Source of the DNA: Leptobrachium leishanense
Taxonomy: Eukaryota; Chordata; Amphibia; Anura; Megophryidae
NCBI GenBank assembly: GCA_009667805.1
Contig: CM019067.1
Location: forward strand, 69,520,997 to 69,584,996
Direction: 5' to 3'
Length of the DNA stretch: 64,000 bases
Below, one piece after another: positions 11,017 to 22,280 of the stretch (the stretch's first letter is position 1; each line of letters starts with the position of its first letter). The notes under the pieces were generated by a model, which was not told where the DNA came from, searched no databases, and worked only from the letters and a program-made list of their open reading frames with translations. The translations under genes were made by a program, and so were the position numbers.

Positions 11017-11178
11017 TAGATTGTAAATTCCCAGGGAATAGGGCTCTCACGTTCTCCTGTATCTGTTGGCGGAGCACCGACCTGTCTCCTTTATGTATTG
11101 TAGAATTGTCCTCTCTTTACCCATTGCACCTTTTGTACAGCGCTGCGGAATGTGTTGGTGCTTAATAAATAATAATAA
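11017..11178 (+). mobile_element. L2/CR1-group LINE, 3' UTR only
   Basis: From TAGATTGTAAATTCCC through GTACAGCGCTGCGGAATGTG to an AATAATAATAATG tail. It matches 1898-2065 closely but carries no coding sequence, so this is an extreme 5' truncation. Confidence 0.8.
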
Positions 11179-11668
11179 TGAAAACGAGACATTTTCCATT
11201 ATAGATGGGCTGCTGACTTGATCCACACCCAAGTTCTGTATATACGCTGACATCCCAACCAGATATAAGGATGGATATAAATTCAAAGACTCTGATAAGA
11301 GAAGGTTTTTGGTCTCCATAAGCTATTCACCAAGCTATGGTTGAATAAATGTATATATAATATAAATATATTAGCTTGCTTATTATTGAATGTATGAATT
11401 GTATATAACTATATATTATTTGTATATTGTCTTTCACTGATGTTTTCTGTTCTATAGTGACGACTTAAGGACTGCGTGATGGTCTCTACTGGCATGCAGT
11501 CCAGGGCTTTGATGGCTGCCGTCCGACAGTATAGACCGTTATGACAGTCAAATTGCAGAACCAAGCTTCAGACCTTTGTGTCTTTCGCTGCCTTCCTGCG
11601 TCCTTGCTCAATACAAAGAAATAGAGAAAGCTCCCAGTGATACAATAGCTATTTAAATTAAAATTATG
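11179..11668. other. unrecognised sequence
   Basis: AT-rich with TATATA-rich stretches near 11350-11440. No feature was recognised. Confidence 0.4.
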
Positions 11669-11850
11669 CAGGTCTATTCAAAGAAAGGTGAACAACAGGA
11701 GAATTGGCAGGAGAAGAGAACAATCTAGAGCAAATAGCAGATTTGGAAATTGAGATACATGGGAGAATATTTCTGGTTTGGCTATTTTGACCTAATATTT
11801 TCACTTCTGCAGTCATTCTCCTGAGTTTCACCTTTCTTTGAATACACCTG
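11669..11850. mobile_element. short (about 180 bp) palindromic MITE, CAGG-TATTCA type
   Basis: Starts CAGGTCTATTCAAAG and ends CTTTGAATACACCTG. The arms include AGGAGAATTGGCAGGAGAAG and a complementary arm near 11810-11835. The central AAATAGC and TTTGGAAA words match the copies at 25210-25390 and 60144-60322. It is a diverged, old copy. Confidence 0.7.
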
Positions 11851-11969
11851 ATAGTCTTTTTTTTGAATATAGGGGTATTGTAGGAGTTCATTTTGTTTAA
11901 TCCATTTTCTTATTTTGTTTGTCCATATTTTAAAAACATATACAAAAAATTGAATAAGGTGACTGTGAT

Positions 11970-13181
11970 TTAACCCTTTCACTGCTGAGGCATTTCACGC
12001 CTGTGTGCTGAGCTCATTTTTACCGGTTTCGTTCATCATGTTTAATCGTGTTTTGAAGGCTTATGTTATTATATGACCCAGACATATTATATATCGTTCT
12101 TTCCGGCAGACTTGGCAGATTCATAATATATCATTATTATATGTATACGTCATGTCCTGTCTGTATATTATAACAAAAAATGCAATAAAATTAGAATTTT
12201 CAATAATTTACAATGTGTAAAGTGTTTTTTTTCACACTTTAACATGCGAGCGTTCGCGGTTATATTTTGTATGAGTTACTCTTGTTAAAAAAATTAGAAA
12301 TGGGGACTCGGTACATTTTTTTGGGGAAAATTTGGCAATTTTTAACAAATGCACCCCATACAAAAATCGTTAGTGCAGCACCATTGTTCACATTATAATT
12401 GAAATGGGAACAATATTGCTGCATTAACAAAAAAAAAACTTGTTTATTTTTTTACAATTTTTTTTAAAATATGTTTTTATTTAGATGTTTTTTTTAAATT
12501 AACGTTTACATGGTCATGTTTGGCATCGTTGGAAAGGCCATGCTCTGGCCAATCCAACAATACCAAACATTCATCCCTAGCTACCACTTATCGGGAGATA
12601 GGGCGTTCCAATGAACCCCCTATCTCCACCATTGGTGGCAACTATGGGTTAACTCCAGGACTGACGTCATCGCGCTATGCACGATGACGCCAGTCGTTAG
12701 GGGGAGTTCCCGGAAGCTTGGCCGACATCCAAGATGTCGGCCAGCTCCGGGAGAGGATCACGATTCGGCGCGTTATCCAGCACCCAAGGGGTTAAAGCCA
12801 TGCACTGTTTGGAAGGGCAGGCTGTGCCCTTCCAAGCGGTGCCTGACTATCACTGCTGGACCCTGGCGATCGGGAGGGAGAGAGGTCCGAAGGACCTCCC
12901 CCCTCCCTTTCAGGCACCTCCTCCGCACTTGCGGAGGGGGCGCCTGAAATAGATGTCATCGCGCCAGCGCAATGACATCTATCTTCCCCCCGGGGTCCCG
13001 GATTGCCGGGCTGACATCCAAGATGTCAGCCCGCACCGGGGGGGGGGGGCAGCAATCGGCCGGAATCCCGGCCGATTGCTGCCTCCTGTGCTAGGACGAG
13101 CTCAGCGCGTCCATGGCACAGGAGGTGGACTTGGCAGGACGCGCTGAGCGTGTCCTTAGCAGCCAAGTGATTACGTTTTAA
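11970..13181 (-). mobile_element. TTAA-flanked hairpin-array element, copy 2
   Basis: Begins TTAACCCTTTCACTGCTGAGG and ends near TTAA at 13178-13181. The order of modules is the reverse of copy 1: an AT-rich part first, then GC-rich hairpins. Stems are present at 12949-12963 with 12968-12982, around 12810-12840 and around 12890-12947. The right end reads CAGCCAAGTGATTACGTTTTAA, so the terminal CACTTGGCTGC block is a few bases inside the TTAA. There is no coding capacity. Confidence 0.8.
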
Positions 13182-13189
13182 CAAGACAA

Positions 13190-13715
13190 GACATATACTT
13201 GCATATACTTTACAGTAAGACTCGCATTAACGTAATTCACAGTAAGATGCACGATTTTCGGAATTCAGTTTGCAAGGCCCAGGTAAGGGATGTAATACTG
13301 AATATCGCAACATGCAATCTCTATCCTGTAAGCACCGGACCAATAAACAGCTCTACTAGCATTCGAGAATCCATTTATCAATACCTTACAGCATTTAATA
13401 TTTCTTCAGAAATCGACATACACTATATTGCCAAAAGTATTCGCTCACCCATCCAAATCAGGAGCTGGGCAGGTGAGCGAATACTTTTGGCAATATAGTG
13501 TACCTCTAAATGCGCGTTGAATCAATAAAGCCGATATTTCCATTGAAAAGTATAGCCACGAGTGTCGCTATTTGATCCGAATTTTTATCGAGATTCAAAA
13601 CCTCTGTAAGCAGAGTTTGAATCTCATGAACCTAAAAAAAATAGCCGCAATGTGGTCCTGATTGTGGTCATCGCGCTGAATTAAACCGAGGCCAGTTATA
13701 AATAGACTAGAAATT
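13190..13715 (+). repeat. dispersed repeat B with degenerate minisatellite head
   Basis: The first 100 bases hold two or three worn units of the TTTACAGTAAGAC type, the motif of the 28-bp array at 49681-50585. The remainder (ACCGGACCAATAAACAGC through ATTTCTTCAGAAATC to CCCGAATTTTTATCG-like words) is homologous, in the same orientation, to 50586-50890. So array plus tail move as one repeat. It is interrupted by the palindrome at 13419-13502. Confidence 0.65.
13419..13502. mobile_element. 84-bp Tc1/mariner-type palindromic MITE
   Basis: TA at 13419-13420 and 13501-13502 flanks CACTATATTGCCAAAAGTAT and its exact inverted copy; only about 20 bases separate the arms. CACTATATTGCCAAAAGTAT is the well-known terminal sequence of a vertebrate Tc1-like group. 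This is two terminal repeats joined with almost no interior. Confidence 0.9.
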
Positions 13716-14495
13716 ATTCTATTGCAAGCTGTGAAATTTAAAAGAAAAGTCAATTTTTCTTTTATATTTTTATATAGAAATTATTAGATATAAATATATA
13801 TAGAAGAAAATTATAGTGTATTTATTCAATTATAAGAACTAATGTAGTGCATTTCATAATTCTTTCAAGCGCATTATTTCTGCTATATGGAGCAAGTTTA
13901 CAGCTCGGTTACGCAATTAACGTAAACAAAGACAGATTTATTTGGGCCTTGGTGAATTCAAGAAGAAATATCTTTAGAAAATTATGTAAAAAATATTACC
14001 GTAATAATAATAACAACTCAGCTGATGTCCTTTGTCTTCTTTTTTTTCCATATCATGGGAAAAATCACATTAATCCGATATTAATGAATAATAAGCCCTA
14101 TTAGTAAAAAAACACTTACACCGTGCCTGTCTTGCTTAAGCCAATTTCATGCATTTGTCCATGGGCCTGACTAGTTCTGAAAGTATTAGCCTCTTTATGC
14201 ATTAACAGTAGCACCTTTAAGGTATCTCCCTCCACACTGTACTCCCTGTGCATTAATTATACATTGACACAGTTAATGACATAAAGCATTTGTACCTGTG
14301 CAAAAAATGTTTGGATTTATTTTTCTTTAAATGCAATTTAGTATATAGTGTAATGCTACAATTTCTCACAAATGTGAACAATTGGGGATTATTGGCAATC
14401 ATTTAAATTATTAGTAATTTCATTTCACTTAACGATATTCTCTCTTCCTCATAAACTATCACGAAGTGATTCTAATTGCAAGAGGAGAAGATAAT
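13716..14495. other. unrecognised AT-rich sequence
   Basis: No recognisable domain, repeat boundary or RNA gene. Confidence 0.4.
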
Positions 14496-15418
14496 CAGGG
14501 TTATTCAAAGAGATCCGAATAGTGGCCAAAAGGTAACCGAACAGCGAAATTCAGCGTACGGTTACCTTTCCTGGCCATTCGGCTATTCAGAGAGCAGGCA
14601 ATTGGCCAATTGTTGGCGAATTGCCTGCACATACGGTGCCTGTTCGGTGCCTGTTCGAGGGCAGTGAACCCCCCATAGAGAATCAATGCTTTGGCTATTC
14701 AGAGAACACAAAACAGCAGGGAAAAGTTGCCGCATTGCCCCGCTGTTCAGTGGTTTCATGCGGCAGGTTTATTCAGGTGAATCCCATAGGCTTCAATGTT
14801 AAAAATATTCCCGTTTTAATCCAATATCTAATAAACCGTTGATTATAAAATTCTTCAGTATAAAGTCTCTTTATATATAGATTTTTTAGGATCTTTAAGG
14901 CATTTTTCAGGATTTTTTTGCAAATAATTTTTTGATAGGTTTTTCTTTTTTTGCAACAGCCCTTTTTATTACCATTCATTGGATCTGATATGTATATTTC
15001 AGACATTTTCGTTCTGTATTTTCTTTGCAAACAGCGTTTCACTTTTCAAACGATCAAACGTTCAAGCAAACTTTTTTTTTTCCACTCCATTCGTCTGCGG
15101 TGTCGACTTTTTTCAGCAGCTGCTCTGCGCCGTGATCGGCAGCTGCTCGGGTTTTTTCTGGCGTGTTTGGTGGGGTTAATCCAGCTGTTTTGCGGGTTTT
15201 AGTGAGTGTTCGGTGGGTTTTGCGGTGAGTGTTCGGCGGGTTGGCGGTGAGTGTTCGCCGGGTTTGCGGCGGGTTTTCCTTGCACTTCGGGAACCCTGTA
15301 GTGCTTGCTGAATACACCGCAGGGTCTCCGAAATAGGATCGCCAAATCGCGCTGAATTGAAGAGAACGAAAAGTCACTGAACGTACGGTGACTTTTCGAT
15401 TCTCTTTGAATAACCCTG
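14496..15418 (-). mobile_element. 923-bp MITE, CAGGGTTATTCA family
   Basis: Starts CAGGGTTATTCAAAGAGATC and ends TTCTCTTTGAATAACCCTG. It is the reverse orientation of the 5296 copy. In order it holds a GGCTATTCAGAGAGCAGG block, the core ATAGGCTTCAATGTTAAAAA, a TTTTTT-rich part, AAGGGCTGTTGCA reversed, and the CACCGCAGGG block. The long minus-strand open frame at 15054-15377 is a composition effect, not a gene. Confidence 0.85.
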
Positions 15419-16262
15419 ATAGCTTTCCGTTTTCTCCAGTCAGCTTGAAAACAGCAATGTCATTTTAAATGTGGTTAGAAAATGTTCTTAAGTCTCAAAG
15501 TTAATACAGTAAGCAGTATATGTTATTTTTAAGTATGTAAATATGTTTATTTGCACGCTTGCGATCATGGAGAAGCAAAAGGGCAGCGTGTCAGCAACCT
15601 TTGTGTCGGAACATCTGCTTAAATGGACAAATACAGAATATCTCTATACATAGGGTGCTGACTATTATAAACAGAACAATATATTGTTGCACTGGTGCAC
15701 TAGAAGACATACTTGATTCAAGTAAAATAAAAATAATATGATCAGTGTCGTTTCAAACAGATTCATTTTAGAATGTGTTGTGTGGGTGAAACGCGTCAGT
15801 GATACATCACATTCTTGGGTCTTCGTGGATGAGTGCAGTTGCCCATGACAGCAGAAAATGAATTTTCTTGTTTTAACTGACACTATATTTTTTGCTATCT
15901 GCCAAATCAGCCACAAAGATCATCAGTGTGAACATTTTTGTATACTTTTGTTTGTTAAGATTCATGCATTGTTGCTTCTCTTTTCTTCTTTCTTTCTTTT
16001 CACCAACTGTTTGGGCACATGAAATGTCAATGCAGGAATGACTGAAAGATCTTGCATTGAATACATCTTTGTCTACACCTTTGAGCACTTTGGTATAGCT
16101 TGAAAAAAGCGGCTTCCATTCACATTGTGTAAAGAATCTTCATGAACACAAAACAGAAGCTTTCAAGTGCTTTTTGGTGTTTACTATAAATGCAGAAAAA
16201 ACGGTTTTGCATCTATTCCATAACAGGGCGGCTGCCCAGACCAGAAGTATACAGCCCACTTC
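15419..16262. other. unrecognised sequence
   Basis: No recognised repeat boundary or coding domain. GGGTGAAACGCGTCAGTG at about 15784 resembles a word I associate with dispersed frog repeats, but no ends could be set. Confidence 0.35.
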
Positions 16263-16437
16263 ATGTATAAAACATAACAAGAAAAATGGTGGTTGTTTGC
16301 GCTTACCACTGTAGCTCCATGTGAAACAAAACACAATCAGAGGTTTTGGTTTACTTGAATGGCCATTAGAGTGTAAGCCCACCCGCCACGTCATGGCACC
16401 TCTGGGTCAGGTGGGTCCTATCTAATGAAACGAATAG
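16263..16437 (-). repeat. dispersed repeat A, copy 2
   Basis: Reverse-complement homologue of 3117-3285, including AAACACAATCAGAGGTTTTG and GGCACCTCTGGGTCAGGTGG. Unassigned class. Confidence 0.65.
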
Positions 16438-16660
16438 CTGCTTTTCTAAGCAACCACATATCCTCATGCTGCTTATCAGCTAAGAGGCAAACTGATGGGT
16501 TTACAGTATATTTATACCGTCACCAGGAACAATTCCACTATGGGAATAAAAAGAAAACACGGAAAGAGGCAGAAGCAATAGTGACCTGCCTGGGGATACA
16601 ACAAAATATACATATATGGAGAAAAAACCCTCACCAGGAACAATTCCAGTTTGGTATTGT

Positions 16661-16753
16661 TCCTGCCACCCTCCAGATCATAGACCTGCCATCCTCCAGA
16701 TCTAAGGCCTGCCACTTTCCTGATCCCAAACCTCCCATCCTCCTGATCTCAGA
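16661..16753 (+). repeat. four imperfect units of about 24 bp
   Basis: CCTGCCATCCTCCAGATCTA-like units repeat four times with substitutions. Low-copy tandem repeat in otherwise unrecognised DNA (16438-16918). Confidence 0.6.
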
Positions 16754-16949
16754 CTAGCAAATGTTAACCTAAATCTCACATCACAAGAGATATTTGTATG
16801 AGATCAAACATTTGTGATCCCATACAAGAATCATATAGTAAGTGTGTGTTTAATTTTGATTACACTTTTGTAGGTTGCATGTATTATATACAATGCACCA
16901 CAACTATAAAGAGAAATATACTGACCGGCCACTTTAATAGGTACACCTT

Positions 16950-17650
16950 GCTAGTAACAGGTTGGACCCCCGTTGCCTTCAGAACTCTCTTAGTTCTTTG
17001 TGGCATAGATTCAACAAGGTGTTGGAAACATTCCTCAGAGATTTTGGTCCATATTGACAATGACACGATAGCATTATGCATTTGCTCCAGATTTGTCTGC
17101 TGCACATCCATGATGCCAATCTCCCGGTCTACCACATCCCAAAGGTGCTGTAGTGGATAGAGATCTGGTGACTGTGGAGGCCATTGGAGTACAGAGAACT
17201 CATTGTCATGTTCAAGAAACCAGTTTGAGATGATTTGAGCTTTGTGACATGATGCATTATCTTGCTGGAAGTAGCCATCAGAAGATGGGTAAGGTACACT
17301 TTGGTCATAAAGGGATGGACATGGTCAGCAACAATTCTCAGGATGGCTGTGGTGTTATATGATGATCAATTGGTACTAAGGTGCCCAAAGTGTGCCAAGA
17401 AAATATCCCCCACACATTACACCACCAGCACCAGCTTGAACTGTTGATACAAGGCAAGATGGATCCATGCTTTCTTGTTGATTACGCCAATTCTGTCCCT
17501 ACCATCTGAATGTTGCAGCTGAAATCAAGACTCATCAGGTCAGGCATCATTTTCTCAATCTTCTGTTGTCCAATTTTGGTGAGCCTGTTGTAGCCTCAGT
17601 TGACTGTTCTTAGCTGACAGGAGTGTCACCTATTGTGGTCTGCTGCTGCT
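16950..17650 (-). pseudogene. Tc1-like transposase, C-terminal half
   Basis: The minus strand reads, with frameshifts, the DDE catalytic region of a Tc1/mariner transposase. Recognisable blocks include the FEHDNEFSVLQWPPQSPDLY-like segment near 17165-17225. A clean C-terminal block, DREIGIMDVQQTNLEQMHNA then IWTKISEECFQHLVESMPQR, lies within 16950-17127. These enzymes cut and paste DNA at TA sites. The helix-turn-helix N-terminus is absent, and stops and shifts break the rest, so no protein is expected. Confidence 0.8.
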
Positions 17651-17651
17651 G

Positions 17652-17891
17652 TAGCCCATAGGCGTCAATATTAAAAATATTCCCGTTTTAACTCAATATC
17701 TAATAAATCGATTATTATTATATTCTGCAGTAAAGAGTCTCTTTATTTTTAGATTTTTTTTAGGATCTTTTAAGCATTTTTTGAAAACTTTTTTTCTAGA
17801 ACCTTCTGCGAACGTCCTGAAAAGGTCGAAGTTCACGAACTTTCGAACAGTCGATGTTCGAATCGAACTTCGAACCGGCAGCCCATCCCTA
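17652..17891 (-). mobile_element. hAT MITE half inside the Tc1 relic
   Basis: Begins CCCATAGGCGTCAATATTAA, contains AGTAAAGAGTCTCTTTA and ends GGCAGCCCATCCCTA, the hAT-MITE terminus. It parallels 42650-42914 almost module for module. The left terminus is missing, so it either inserted with a deletion of Tc1 sequence or recombined at the shared word AGCCCAT. Confidence 0.7.
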
Positions 17892-18077
17892 CTGATAAGT
17901 AACTTGTGTTAACAAGCAATTGAACAGGTAAAGTGGCCATTGAGTGTATATTATATATATATAATATAACCAGGAAGGCTGCAACCTGCCCATGTATATA
18001 TCATAACTGCGCTACTGAGAATAATGAACTCTACACACTAAATCCAGTGCACGCAATTCAAAGTCTGAGTAGTACTG

Positions 18078-19948
18078 TCAAAGCAATTTATAAGAGCTTC
18101 CAAAGCACACGCAGAAGAGAAAATAGCTCAGTCAGTAAAAAAGGGGGACAAAAAATTTTTTAGATACATAAACGAGAAAAGTAAAACAAGGATTAGTTAG
18201 ATTAAAAACAAAGGAAGGAAGGTATGTAGAAGAGGATAAAAGTCTCGCTGACTGCCTCAATGAATATTTTTGTTCAGTCTTTGCAGAAGAAAAGGAAGGA
18301 AAGGGACCTCAGTTAGGAGGAAACACTAACGAGACATTTACATATCAGTTTACAGAGGAGGAGGTTCTACAGCAGCTGTCTAAAGTAAAGACAAATAAGT
18401 CAATGGGGCCTGATGGGATCCACCCTAAATTATTAAAAGAGCTCAGTGATGTAATAGCAAAACTGTTAACAGATTTATTTAACCAATCCTTGCTAATGGG
18501 AGTCGTCCCAGAAGACTGGAAATTAGCAAATGTTGTGCCCATTCACAAGAAGGGTAGTAGGGAGGAATCTGGGAACTATAGGCCAGTTAGTCTTACGTCA
18601 GTAGTGGGGAAATTAATGGAAACCATGTTAAAGGAAAGGATTGTTGAACATCTAAAAACACATAGATTACAGGATCAGAAACAACATGGGTTTACCTCAG
18701 GGAGATCATGCCAAACTAATCTTATTGATTTTTTTGATTGGGTAACAAAAATAAAAGACACAGGTGGTGCAGTAGACATTGCTTATTTAGATTTCAGTAA
18801 GGCTTTTGATACTGTTCCGCATAGAAGGCTTATCAATAAATTGCAATCTTTGAGTTTGGATTCCAATATTGTTGAATGGATTAGGCAGTGGCTGAGTGAC
18901 AGGCAACAGAGGGTTGTGGTAAATGGAGTTTATTCAGCGCAAGGTCTTGTTACCAGTGGGGTACCTCAGGGGTCAGTACTTGGACCCATTCTCTTAAATA
19001 TTTTTATTAGTGATATTGCAGAAGGTATTAATGGAAAAGTATGTCTTTTTGCTGATGACACAAAGATTTGCAACAGGGTTGACGTTCCTGGAGGGATCAG
19101 CCAAATGACAAATGATTTAGGTAAACTAAAAAAATGGTCAGAGCTGTGGCAATTGAGTTTTAATGTGGATAAGTGCAAGATAATGCACCTGGGACGTAAA
19201 AACCCAAGGGCTGAATATAGAATATTTGATACAGTCCTAACCTCAACATCTGAGGAAAGGGATTTAGGGGTTATTATTTCAGAGGATCTAAGGATAAGTA
19301 GTCAATGTAATAGAGCAGCAGGAAATGCTAGCAGAATGCTTGGTTGTGTAGGGAGAGGTATTAGCAGTAGGAAAAGGGAAGTGCTCATGCCACTGTACAG
19401 AGCACTGGTGAGACCTCACTTGGAGTACTGTGTGCAGTACTGGAGACCGTATCTCCAGAAGGATATAGACATCTTAGCGAGAGTTCAGAGAAGGGCTACT
19501 AAAATGGTGTACGGCTTGAAGGAGAAAAGTTACCAGGAAAGGCTTAATGATCTTAACATGTACAGCTTGGAAAAAAGACGAGACAGAGGAGATATGATAG
19601 AAACATTTAAATACGTAAAGGGAATCCACAAGGTAGAGGAAGGGAGTATATTTAAACGGAAACAAAGTAGCAAAACAAGAGGACATAGTCTTAGATTAGA
19701 GGGGCAAAGGTTTAAAAGTAACATCAGAAAGCATTATTTTACTGAGAGGGTGGTGGATACATAGAACAGCCTTCCAGTAGAAGTGGTAGAAGCCAAAACA
19801 GTAATTGAATTTAAGCAGGCATGGGATAGGCATAAGGCTATCCTAAACAAAAGATATATCCAGGTTAAGTATCCATGTAATTGGGCAGACTAGATGGGCC
19901 GAAAGGTTCTTATCTGCCGACATTTTTCTATGTTTCTATGTTTCTATG
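18078..19948 (+). mobile_element. CR1-type LINE, 5'-truncated copy 1
   Basis: Homologous to 45724-47580 from AAAGCAATTTATAAGAGC onward. The ORF2 reverse transcriptase region and 3' end are present; the endonuclease and 5' part are missing. The 3' end is AGATGGGCCGAAAGGTTCTT followed by TTTCTATG repeats, the short-octamer tail expected of CR1. A 5-bp deletion relative to copy 2 near 18176 breaks the frame upstream of 18403. Confidence 0.9.
18403..19764 (+). CDS. CR1 ORF2 reverse transcriptase fragment (453 codons)
   Basis: The longest open frame in the window. It carries reverse transcriptase blocks in order: NYRPVSLTSVVGK (residues 59-70), YLDFSKAFDTVPH (128-140, catalytic Asp), GVPQGSVLGP (186-195) and FADDTK (216-221, catalytic Asp pair), then a CR1-type C-terminal region. 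In a live element this enzyme primes reverse transcription at the nicked target. A TAG at 19762-19764 replaces the TGG seen in copies at 47404 and 63511, removing about 35 residues. The endonuclease and a proper start are lost, so it is a dead fragment although the polymerase core looks intact. Confidence 0.85.
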   Translation: MGPDGIHPKLLKELSDVIAKLLTDLFNQSLLMGVVPEDWKLANVVPIHKKGSREESGNYRPVSLTSVVGKLMETMLKERIVEHLKTHRLQDQKQHGFTSGRSCQTNLIDFFDWVTKIKDTGGAVDIAYLDFSKAFDTVPHRRLINKLQSLSLDSNIVEWIRQWLSDRQQRVVVNGVYSAQGLVTSGVPQGSVLGPILLNIFISDIAEGINGKVCLFADDTKICNRVDVPGGISQMTNDLGKLKKWSELWQLSFNVDKCKIMHLGRKNPRAEYRIFDTVLTSTSEERDLGVIISEDLRISSQCNRAAGNASRMLGCVGRGISSRKREVLMPLYRALVRPHLEYCVQYWRPYLQKDIDILARVQRRATKMVYGLKEKSYQERLNDLNMYSLEKRRDRGDMIETFKYVKGIHKVEEGSIFKRKQSSKTRGHSLRLEGQRFKSNIRKHYFTERVVDT

Positions 19949-21150
19949 AAATATCCATTTTTAGGTTGAGTTTAGCTCTCCTGTCCTATGTGTTTATAGT
20001 GGGAGAACAGGTCTACTGTTCCTGGTTTTGCCCTCCATCCTGTCACATGGTTTACAGTTGCCTGAAGGCAGAGCCTATATAAATGCTTGCATGAGGTTGA
20101 CAGAGTGGGAGCAATAGGGTACGTTTACGTTGTGACAGACTTATACAAAGTATGATCATATTTTGTAACTAAACCCTCATCAGCTGGTTTAAAAATTTAG
20201 ATATATGTTTTTTGTGGAGTTCTCACAATTATGTGTGTTGTATATAATTATATACTGTATCTGCATTTAGAATGTGCGTTACTTTAGAATATATGAAGGC
20301 TTTTTTTTTTTAAATCTGTCTATAATAATATATCAGATTGTCCCATACAATAGATCGTTGACGAATGTAGCTCAAAAGTTCATGTTAAGCTAGTCCCATG
20401 CATTTCCTATTATGTGTTTTGTGAACTCAGCTGGTTTGACGTCATGATCTCGTGAGTATGTCCTTTGATTATTGCACAGAAATCACAAAGATGCAGAGAT
20501 GGGAAAGTGTATCCTGCAAAACTGTGCCCGTGGTAACGATTACTCTGATTTAATCGCTGTCTTAGGGATGTGTTTCATTACATTCCAGGATAATTTGTCT
20601 TCATTAGTGCCTGTCTGTTTGTTATTACAGCAAAAGTGGCCCATGTAATAAGTGAAAGTGGTTTGTAAAGCTGTGCTCCCATTGTAATGCTTTGATGTGC
20701 GTTTCCTTTTAGACAGACTCACTTATGTGGACTATTGAGTCATTTGTTTACAACTCCTCGTTACACATTAAACAATTTGATACATATTGGATGCCCATTA
20801 CACTGAAGGTGATGCTGTAAGCATATGAATGGAAATATCTGACGCTGGGGCAGTTATCCCATCTGGATATGCTGGAAATGTCATTAACATAATCGCTGGT
20901 TGTTTGTAGATTATTGTATGCAGTATTAGAGTAGATACAATGGATACAAAGGATTAGATACAATGGTGCGCTGAGTATATATAACAGAACTTGAGTAATG
21001 AAACAAAACATGAGATCCAGATGTGCTTTTACATTTATATATTCTATAACTTTCACATCATTACTCATTTACGTATGTGCTTACATTATAAATTAACCGC
21101 CATGAAATTATGTAAAAGTCAGACGATGATGTTCTACATTTACAAACATA
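19949..21150. other. unrecognised sequence
   Basis: AT-rich unique-looking DNA. GAGCCTATATAAATGC near 20072 resembles a TATA box but has no supporting context. No coding domain or repeat boundary was seen. Confidence 0.35.
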
Positions 21151-21158
21151 GCTTAAAG

Positions 21159-21295
21159 AAGGGATGTCAAACTCTTCCCTCCCCTGGATGTTCCTGAACT
21201 TCAAATCCCACGATTCTCAGGGCAGCTATTGCAGTCAAGGAGATCTGGGAATTGTACCAAATAAACATCTGGGGGTCCAGAGGCTGAGATCCCTG
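21159..21295. mobile_element. 137-bp hAT MITE with perfect 8-bp TSD
   Basis: GCTTAAAG at 21151-21158 and 21296-21303 is an exact 8-bp target duplication, the hAT signature. Ends are AAGGGATGTCAAACTC and GGCTGAGATCCCTG. The interior AACTTCAAATCCCACGATTC is typical of a widespread hAT MITE group. Confidence 0.85.
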
Positions 21296-21535
21296 GCTTA
21301 AAGGAACATTTTAGCAAATATTACATTTTATCTTCTGTCTGCTACTGTGTTGTGATTCTCTATAAACCATTGAAAAAGCTTGACAAATAATCACTACATC
21401 ACCAGTGAATAAGGGTGTTTTACAAACTGTTTTTTTTTGTCTTCCTGCCTCTCTACTCTGTAAGGTGATATCAATGTGCCATAATTAATATATGTGTGCA
21501 TATATACATGGATAATACGGCCAAGTTGGAGGATT

Positions 21536-22280
21536 TTAACCCCTTTACATTTAACCTCCTTGCATCGCACGGACTTTAATGCCACGGGACGGCATAGCAC
21601 GTCCTGTGCGTTTGATTCTCTCGTCCCACCGATACTCTTCTCTCTCTCCAGGGTCTCACACAGACTGACTACCTTGAAGTCAGATCTGCGGGTTTATACC
21701 CCTCCCGGCACACTGACGCCATCACGATGGGCGCAATGATGTCAGTTTCAGGCGCCCCCCGAGAAGGGGGAGTGCCTGAAGGGGAGGGTGGGTTCCTTTT
21801 GACCCCTCTATCTCCCCATTGCCAGGGGGTAGAAAGACAACACAGGCCTTTCTTTAACCCCTTAGGTGCCCAGCCGTGATTCGGCACCAATCGCCGCCAG
21901 ATCGTGGCCTATATCTGGTGGGGCCTGCCATCTTAGATGTCAGCACCACCTCCGGGTCTCCCCACGTCCACTGACATCATTGGGTGTGGCAGAGATGATG
22001 TCAGCTAGCCGGTTAACCCCAAGCTACCCAGGGATTTCCTAATGGGAAATCCTATGGTGGACATAGAGGGATCCTTTGAACCCCCGTATCTCCCGATAGG
22101 TGGCAGCTAGAGCACGGCCTTTCCAATGATACCAAACATGACCAGGTTACATGTAATAAAAAAAATAAAAAAAATATATAATAAATTTTTATTTTTACAT
22201 TTATTAATGCAGCACTATTGTTCACTTTTCAATTATAATGTGAACAATAGTGCTGCATGAGCAAAAAATGTTGTTGTTTT
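21536..22280 (+). mobile_element. TTAA-flanked hairpin-array element, diverged copy 3
   Basis: Starts near TTAA at 21536-21539. It has hairpins GGACGGCATAGCACGTCC-like at about 21590 and CAGGCGCCCCCCGAG to GGGGGAGTGCCTG at about 21749-21780. It ends in an AT-rich part with the TTAATGCAGCACTATTGTTC hairpin at 22203-22260. Module order matches copy 1, but the terminal CCTCAGCAGCG block is missing, so it is truncated. Confidence 0.65.

Larger units (their letters stand above)
16919..17948 (-). mobile_element. Tc1-like transposon relic, 5' half replaced
   Basis: TA plus CTGACCGGCCACTTTAATAG at the left and AAAGTGGCCATTGAGTGTA at the right form the Tc1-type ends. The minus strand encodes the C-terminal part of a Tc1 transposase (see the pseudogene entry). 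The N-terminal half is missing; instead 17652-17891 carries sequence of a hAT MITE. It is inactive. Confidence 0.85.

Noticed and set aside
15054..15377. 107-codon minus-strand open frame rich in Pro-Asn-Thr
   Set aside because: It lies inside the 923-bp MITE. Equivalent frames in other family members are broken and the peptide mirrors the CGAACACTCACCG repetition.
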